Source: Acetatifactor sp. (GTDB lineage: Bacteria; Bacillota; Clostridia; Lachnospirales; Lachnospiraceae). From it: a stretch of 13,334 nt of DNA. Location: positions 1 through 13,334 of the forward strand of contig JAILPF010000183.1 in the NCBI GenBank assembly GCA_024699575.1. Reading direction: 5' to 3'. The translations under genes and the position numbers were made by a program. Numbering within the stretch: the stretch's first letter is position 1; each line of letters starts with the position of its first letter. The notes under the pieces were generated by a model, which worked only from the letters and a program-made list of their open reading frames with translations, did no database searches and was not told the DNA's origin. Positions 9,603-13,334 of the stretch are shown here, piece after piece.

Positions 9603-10430
9603 GGGTGAAACCCCCACCGCTTTGGTGAAGGCTTTAAAGAAATTACTATAGTCGTTAAAGCCACTCTGTTCGTAGGCATCGGTTACGCTTGATCCCTCAC
9701 TCAGAAGAGACTTGGCGATACTGATTCTGCGTGCGGTGATATACTTGTTGATGGTAGTACCTGTTGCAGATTTGAAGATACGGCATATATAGGATTCGCT
9801 CAGGAAGAACTGCTTGGAAAGCTGCTCCATGGATAGAGGTTCCGCAATATTCTGGTTGATGTAGGTCAGTATATCATCTACCTGATGATTGTACTGGTAT
9901 TGCTGGGGCTGCTCCTCTTCGCTGCTTTGAAAAGCAAGCTGATTGACCATTGCCATCAGCTCCATGAAGGAAGCTCTTTCTTTGATGTCGTGAGCGTAGC
10001 CTTCCGCGGAGGTGATTTTATTGATGTAATATAAAAATCTGGATTGTTGTTTTGTATCCAGGGATATTTTGTGGGAAAAATGATGGTCTCTCCTGGTAAA
10101 GCACATATCCAGAGGAGTGTCAGGGGTGGAGAGCTCCCGCACAAAATCAGGATGGATGGACAGAACAATGCGCTCATGGATGCATTTGTCAATCTGAGTC
10201 AGCTTGTGGCTTTCAAATTGATTGATGAGGAACAAATCTCCCGGAGCAATATTGTAAAAACAGTTGTCGATGAGGAACTGCTTTCCACCTGAGATGGAAT
10301 AGTATAGTTCACAGCAGTCATGGATATGCATGTCCATTGCTTTCTCTTCTTTGTAGAGATGGGCAACAGCAAAGGTGTGCGTGCTCAGACAGTTTTCAAT
10401 TGCAATTTTGCAGGAGTTGAGTTCTTCCAT
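9573..10430 (-). CDS. AraC-family transcriptional regulator with N-terminal cupin domain
   Basis: A 285-residue regulator. The N-terminal half is a cupin-type sensor: HIHDCCELYYSISG (35-48), then NIAPGDLFLINQFESHKL (60-77), the usual metal- or sugar-binding barrel pattern. The C-terminal ~100 residues form the double helix-turn-helix: first HTH around MEQLSKQFFLSESYICRIFK (201-220), second around DAYEQSGFNDYSNFFKAFTK (251-270), ending in the family signature GVSPKKY. It is divergent from dhuD and dhuI with 198 bp between, so it most likely activates that pair in response to a uronate or ketouronate; this is inference from position. Start ATG 10430 follows AAAGGATG. Its promoter is visible upstream, and its stop lies in the shared terminator. 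Confidence 0.92.
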   Translation of the reverse strand: MEELNSCKIAIENCLSTHTFAVAHLYKEEKAMDMHIHDCCELYYSISGGKQFLIDNCFYNIAPGDLFLINQFESHKLTQIDKCIHERIVLSIHPDFVRELSTPDTPLDMCFTRRDHHFSHKISLDTKQQSRFLYYINKITSAEGYAHDIKERASFMELMAMVNQLAFQSSEEEQPQQYQYNHQVDDILTYINQNIAEPLSMEQLSKQFFLSESYICRIFKSATGTTINKYITARRISIAKSLLSEGSSVTDAYEQSGFNDYSNFFKAFTKAVGVSPKKYAGLSVS

Positions 10431-10460
10431 TTTGATTCATCCTTTCCATCAGTACAGCTA

Positions 10461-10486
10461 CGTCAGAACAGACGGCTTTTCTGACG
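10461..10486 (-). repeat. inverted repeat in the AraC leader
   Basis: CGTCAGAA (10461-10468) and TTCTGACG (10479-10486) are perfect 8-bp arms around a 10-nt centre. The repeat lies between the AraC promoter and its start codon, so it would form an RNA hairpin in the 5' leader, or serve as an operator for a dimeric protein. No T-run follows on the minus strand, so it is not a simple terminator. Confidence 0.6.
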
Positions 10487-10520
10487 CGGTTGTTCTCACG
10501 CTAGTATCAAAGATATATGT

Positions 10521-10549
10521 ATTATAATTGATGTGTTCAAAATTTTCAA
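10521..10549 (-). promoter_or_regulatory. sigma-A-type promoter for the AraC gene
   Basis: On the minus strand, TTGAAA (10549-10544) and a perfect TATAAT (10526-10521) are separated by exactly 17 bp. Transcription would begin near 10514, leaving a leader of about 85 nt before ATG 10430. Confidence 0.75.
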
Positions 10550-10592
10550 GGTTTATAAGTATATATGAATAGAACTAGAGAATTTGTTACTG

Positions 10593-10598
10593 TATACT
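10593..10598 (+). promoter_or_regulatory. candidate -10 element for the dhuD-dhuI operon
   Basis: TATACT at 10593-10598 would place the transcript start near 10605, just ahead of the dhuD ribosome binding site (AAGGAGAG, 10613-10620). The matching -35 region (about 10570) is poor, as expected of an activator-dependent promoter. Another TATAAT reads on the plus strand at 10523-10528 but has no -35 and coincides with the AraC promoter. Confidence 0.35.
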
Positions 10599-10628
10599 GA
10601 AGTCAAAGATGGAAGGAGAGTAGAAACT

Positions 10629-11438
10629 ATGGATGAATTTATGAAGAAATTTTCTTTGGAAGGAAAAGTAGCTTTTGTCACAGGGGCATCCTACGGTATA
10701 GGTTTTGCTTTGGCGACAGCTTTTGCAAAAGCAGGTGCAACTATTGTGTTTAACGATATTAATCAGGAGCTGGTGGACAAGGGACTTCGTGCTTACGAAG
10801 AGCTTGGAATCAAAGCTCACGGATATGTCTGTGATGTTACCAATGAGCAGGAAGTAAATGCGCTGGTTGCAGAACTTGAGAAGAATGTCGGCCCTGTAGA
10901 TATTCTGGTAAATAATGCCGGAATCATCAAACGTATTCCCATGCATGAGATGAGTGCAGAGCAATTCCGCCAGGTGATTGATGTTGATTTGAACGGACCT
11001 CTTATCGTATCCAAGACTGTTATCCCTTATATGATGAAACGTAACAGAGGTAAAATCATCAACATCTGTTCCATGATGTCTGAGTTTGGCAGAGAGACAG
11101 TATCCGCATATGCGGCTGCAAAGGGTGGACTGAAGATGTTGACCAGAAACATTGCATCCGAATACGGTGAGTATAACATTCAGTGTAACGGAATCGGACC
11201 GGGTTATATCGCAACTCCTCAGACTGCTCCTTTGAGAGAAATTCAGCCGGATGGTTCCAGACATCCTTTTGATCAGTTTATCGTGGCAAAGACACCTGCA
11301 GCAAGATGGGGAACTCCTGAAGACCTGCAGGGGGCAGCTGTATTCCTTGCATCCGAGGCATCTGATTTTGTCAATGGACAGGTACTGTATGTAGACGGTG
11401 GAATCGCAGCCTACATCGGAAAACAGCCCAAGGCATAA
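10629..11438 (+). CDS. dhuD: SDR-family dehydrogenase, probable DhuD (often labelled gluconate 5-dehydrogenase)
   Basis: Cytoplasmic NAD(P)-dependent short-chain dehydrogenase/reductase of 269 residues. Visible are the Rossmann motif TGASYGIG (18-25), NNAG (95-98) and the catalytic triad Ser148 (NICSMM), Tyr161 and Lys165 (YAAAK). From memory of the characterised streptococcal DhuD (3-deoxy-glycero-2,5-hexodiulosonate to 2-keto-3-deoxygluconate), the stretches NIQCNGIGPGYIATPQTAPL (183-202) and YVDGGIAAYIGKQ (254-266) are characteristic. The downstream DhuI-type isomerase supports this over true gluconate 5-dehydrogenase. ATG 10629 is chosen because AAGGAGAG lies 9 nt upstream; the open frame continues back to 10584 but has no family-like sequence there. 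The exact substrate is an inference. Confidence 0.85.
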   Translation: MDEFMKKFSLEGKVAFVTGASYGIGFALATAFAKAGATIVFNDINQELVDKGLRAYEELGIKAHGYVCDVTNEQEVNALVAELEKNVGPVDILVNNAGIIKRIPMHEMSAEQFRQVIDVDLNGPLIVSKTVIPYMMKRNRGKIINICSMMSEFGRETVSAYAAAKGGLKMLTRNIASEYGEYNIQCNGIGPGYIATPQTAPLREIQPDGSRHPFDQFIVAKTPAARWGTPEDLQGAAVFLASEASDFVNGQVLYVDGGIAAYIGKQPKA

Positions 11439-11448
11439 AGTATGATTT

Positions 11449-11467
11449 CAACCTGCAACACAGGTTG
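11449..11467 (+). repeat. intercistronic hairpin between dhuD and dhuI
   Basis: A perfect 7-bp stem (CAACCTG 11449-11455 with CAGGTTG 11461-11467) encloses the loop CAACA. It lies in the 45-nt gap, 4 nt before the dhuI ribosome binding site. No T-run follows, so it is more likely an mRNA-stability or processing element than a terminator. Confidence 0.6.
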
Positions 11468-11483
11468 TGGAAAGGATATTAGG

Positions 11484-12122
11484 ATGAGAATAGCACTGAT
11501 TAATGAAAACAGTCAGGCAGCTAAAAATGAGCTGATCTGTAAGACTTTGAAAAAAGTAGTGGAGCCCATGGGGCATGAAGTAGTCAATTATGGAATGTAT
11601 GGCGCAGAGGATACCAACAGTCTGACATATGTTCAGAACGGTATTCTGGCAGCAGTACTCTTGAATTCAGGTGCCGCAGATTACTGTATTACGGGATGCG
11701 GAACAGGAGAAGGTGCGATGCTTGCCTGCAATTCCTTCCCAAAGGTTCTCTGTGGACATATTGAGAGCCCTTTGGATGCGTATCTGTTTTCACAGGTGAA
11801 TGATGGAAACTGTGTGGCAATTCCTTTTGCCGAGAACTTTGGTTGGGGCGGAGAATTGAATCTGGAATATATTTTTGAGAAGCTTTTCTGTGCACCGGGT
11901 GGCGGAGGATATCCCCCTGAGCGTGTGGTACCGGAGCAACGTAATAAGAAAATTCTGGATCAAGTGAAGGAAATTACCCATAGAGATTTGGTCAGCATCT
12001 TAAGAGAGCTGGACAGAGAACTGGTAGTGGGAGCTTTGAGCGGAGAACATTTTAAAGAATACTTCTTTGCAAACTGCAAGGATGAGAAAATAGCAGAATG
12101 TGTGAGAGAACTTCTTGCATAA
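11484..12122 (+). CDS. dhuI: RpiB/LacA/LacB-family isomerase, probable DhuI (4-deoxy-threo-5-hexosulose-uronate isomerase)
   Basis: A 212-residue protein of the RpiB/LacAB fold. The family core GCGTGEGAMLA (71-81), with Cys72 at the catalytic thiol position, follows LLNSGAADYCITG (59-71). The protein is longer than RpiB (~150). The extra C-terminal part, including PPERVVPEQRNKKIL (144-158), ITHRD and SGEHFKEYFFAN (186-197), recalls the streptococcal DhuI that isomerises the ring-opened product of unsaturated glycan lyases, the same reaction as KduI. Pairing with the SDR fits two consecutive steps of one pathway. ATG 11484 is chosen for AAGGA 7 nt upstream and because residue 1 then begins the first beta strand (MRIALINENSQ); the open frame back to 11442 passes through the hairpin. 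A ribose-5-phosphate isomerase role is less likely. Confidence 0.85.
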   Translation: MRIALINENSQAAKNELICKTLKKVVEPMGHEVVNYGMYGAEDTNSLTYVQNGILAAVLLNSGAADYCITGCGTGEGAMLACNSFPKVLCGHIESPLDAYLFSQVNDGNCVAIPFAENFGWGGELNLEYIFEKLFCAPGGGGYPPERVVPEQRNKKILDQVKEITHRDLVSILRELDRELVVGALSGEHFKEYFFANCKDEKIAECVRELLA

Positions 12123-12145
12123 TAGAATATCAAAAATAAAGTTTA

Positions 12146-12187
12146 GTGGCTAAGCTATGGGATTTACCGTAGCTTAGCCACATTTTT
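12146..12187 (+). terminator. Rho-independent terminator after dhuI
   Basis: A perfect 12-bp stem (GTGGCTAAGCTA 12146-12157 with TAGCTTAGCCAC 12170-12181) extends by two G-C pairs after a G-T wobble and closes on a 6-nt loop; a T5 run follows at 12183-12187. On the minus strand A-rich sequence (12132-12140) lies 5 nt beyond the stem, so it may also serve the convergent GH17 gene. Confidence 0.9.
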
Positions 12188-12218
12188 GCTTATAATAGTA
12201 TTCTGTTGTGGCGATTAC

Positions 12219-13106
12219 TTACCATTTTCTGGTGCGCTCCAGAGTATACAGACCCCAGTTGCACTCTGATTTCTCGGGAGAGCTTGCCTTCCAGGGTTCA
12301 TCAAAAGCTTCGAACAGGAAAGCTACTACTTTTTCTTCTTCCAGCCATGCGTTTAATTCTGTGATATAGCGTTTTTGGTTGGCAACAGTTGCCTGCTTAT
12401 TGTTGCCGCTTTCATCGGAATTGCTGGTCCAACCGACCTCTGTGAATAGAACCTGCTTGTCTGCAAAGCGGGCTTTCATCTCATGGTAGTGCTCTTTATT
12501 CAAGTCTACAGCCACGTCAACGGTTTTGCCGTAGTGCCAGGGATAGCTGTGTACACTGATGAAATCCAGATGCTTACTCAGCTCCATCAGATTCGGCCAT
12601 TCAAAGAAGCCTTCACAGAAGGTGACAGGCTTGTGAAGAGCTTCGCGAAGCTGGTCTGCATGTTCAATCAGACGAGCTTCTGGAACGATACGTGCACCCC
12701 AGGAGGGAGTATTCTCATTTCCGACAGAGACAGCGATGACTTCGTCATCATATTCTTTGACCAGTTCGATGAGCTTGAGAAACTCATTGTCATTGCGTTC
12801 GGCAAATTTTTTCAATTGCTCGTCAGAGTAGGATTGCTTGTCCCAAGGGCAGTTGGGGTTATTGACTTCCGGCTCATTGTCCACACCAATCAGACACTTC
12901 ATGGGAAGTTTTTCTTCTCGGATGACCTCGAGAACTCTTCTTGCATGCAGATTCGGGTCATACATACGAAGATAACGATATCCGTCAGCAGCCAAAATAT
13001 GTAAATCTTCTGCAATCTGTTCCTTGGAAGGAACTTCTGTCTTGGGACTTTGTCCTGCACGGTAACCGGAATAGCAGATTGCCTTTCCAAATTCCAAAAT
13101 ATCCAT
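12219..13106 (-). CDS. glycoside hydrolase, GH17-like (beta-1,3-glucanase / glucosidase type)
   Basis: A 295-residue (beta/alpha)8-barrel enzyme. The predicted acid/base is Glu131 in VSVGNEN and the nucleophile Glu223 in FTEVGWTS, matching the VGNE and E-x-GW motifs of family 17. FEAFDEPWK (265-273) is typical of the bacterial branch related to exo-beta-1,3-glucanases. No signal peptide or membrane segment is visible, so it probably acts inside the cell on imported short beta-glucans, or as a transglycosylase; the substrate is not shown. ATG 13106 is chosen because GGAGGT lies 8 nt upstream; the frame is open to 13166 but that part is promoter-like and AT-rich. It stands alone on the minus strand. 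Confidence 0.85.
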   Translation of the reverse strand: MDILEFGKAICYSGYRAGQSPKTEVPSKEQIAEDLHILAADGYRYLRMYDPNLHARRVLEVIREEKLPMKCLIGVDNEPEVNNPNCPWDKQSYSDEQLKKFAERNDNEFLKLIELVKEYDDEVIAVSVGNENTPSWGARIVPEARLIEHADQLREALHKPVTFCEGFFEWPNLMELSKHLDFISVHSYPWHYGKTVDVAVDLNKEHYHEMKARFADKQVLFTEVGWTSNSDESGNNKQATVANQKRYITELNAWLEEEKVVAFLFEAFDEPWKASSPEKSECNWGLYTLERTRKW

Positions 13107-13122
13107 GAAAGATACCTCCAAT

Positions 13123-13134
13123 ATAAACGTTTTA
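13123..13134. promoter_or_regulatory. possible LacI/CcpA-type operator upstream of the GH17 gene
   Basis: AAACGTTT (13125-13132) is a perfect palindrome with a central CG, flanked by further AT bases, next to the GH17 ribosome binding site. LacI-family operators and cre sites share a CG-centred palindrome, but the cre-defining TG and CA flanks are missing. The call is weak. Confidence 0.3.
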
Positions 13135-13233
13135 TTTATTTTCGCAGATTTTCTCTCTGAACGCAATTCTTATTTTTTAGTTTTAGTGTGGAAAAATAGA
13201 GTAAAGATTTTGTTGGTCGATTAAAAAATAAAA

Positions 13234-13302
13234 GAGAGTAATCCTTTATCCTTTGATACAATGGTTTTTGTGGAAAATCATAATTCAAGGAGGATTACTC
13301 TC
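13234..13302 (+). repeat. 12-bp inverted repeat that covers the ribosome binding site of the last gene
   Basis: GAGAGTAATCCT (13234-13245) and AGGATTACTCTC (13291-13302) are perfect inverted copies 45 bp apart. The right arm begins inside AAGGAGG (13288-13294), the Shine-Dalgarno of the ORF starting at 13303, and ends next to its ATG. If both arms are transcribed, the hairpin would hide the start region. Confidence 0.75.
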
Positions 13303-13334
13303 ATGGACATTGTATCACTTTTTGATGTATTATC
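13303..13334 (+). CDS. start of an unidentified gene, cut by the window edge
   Basis: ATG 13303 follows AAGGAGG (13288-13294) at good spacing and opens a frame of ten visible codons (MDIVSLFDVL) that continues past the window. The sequence is too short to recognise. The sequestered ribosome binding site and the AT-rich gap upstream recall transposase genes of insertion sequences, but a regulated chromosomal gene is equally possible. Confidence 0.55.
   Translation, partial: MDIVSLFDVL

Noticed and set aside
12483..13004. 173-codon plus-strand frame opposite the GH17 gene
   Set aside because: The GH17 frame carries both catalytic motifs and a strong ribosome binding site; this frame has neither.

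Overview
The window looks like chromosome from a Gram-positive anaerobe of the class Clostridia, most likely Lachnospiraceae. This rests on moderate-to-low GC, strong AGGAGG-type ribosome binding sites, frequent GTG and TTG starts, Rho-independent terminators, and protein types common in that family: the HGGGNNSTF-type citrate synthase, an Mbeg1-like lipase and a DhuD/DhuI pair. The assignment is an inference from protein style; no search was run.

Layout, left to right. (1) The 3' part of a citrate synthase gene, cut by the window edge, ends in a terminator that overlaps its own stop codon. (2) A DUF2974/Mbeg1-like lipase starts at a GTG behind a perfect Shine-Dalgarno. It runs tail-to-tail into, and overlaps by 71 bp, a class-I glutamine-amidotransferase-like (peptidase C26) hydrolase on the minus strand. 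(3) A complete F-type ATP synthase operon occupies 3300-9556 in the order a, c, b, [delta+alpha], gamma, beta, epsilon, with no atpI in front. The delta and alpha subunits are one continuous 675-residue reading frame, the most unusual thing in the window. (4) A bidirectional terminator separates the operon from a convergent AraC-type regulator. That regulator is divergent from an SDR dehydrogenase and an RpiB/LacAB-type isomerase, best read as DhuD and DhuI, which convert the unsaturated-uronate product of polysaccharide lyases to 2-keto-3-deoxygluconate. (5) After a strong terminator comes a minus-strand GH17-type glucanase without a signal peptide. (6) At the right edge a new plus-strand gene begins. 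Its ribosome binding site is one arm of a 12-bp inverted repeat, an arrangement known from some insertion sequences.

How the parts work together. The ATP synthase genes form one tightly packed unit: 4- and 8-nt overlaps, gaps of 4 to 50 nt, and one terminator. The c subunit has the essential carboxylate but lacks two canonical Na+ ligands, so proton coupling is the better guess. The araC-dhuD-dhuI unit looks like a substrate-inducible uronate module whose kinase, aldolase and lyase genes must lie elsewhere. The GH17 enzyme probably acts on short beta-glucans inside the cell.

The fused delta-alpha polypeptide raises a stoichiometry problem, since F1 needs three alpha but one delta. Two other sequence features may bear on it: an in-frame ATG at the junction that would give a normal-length 507-residue alpha, and an unusual lysine-rich tail on gamma, whose C-terminus lies in the alpha3beta3 core on the side where delta binds.
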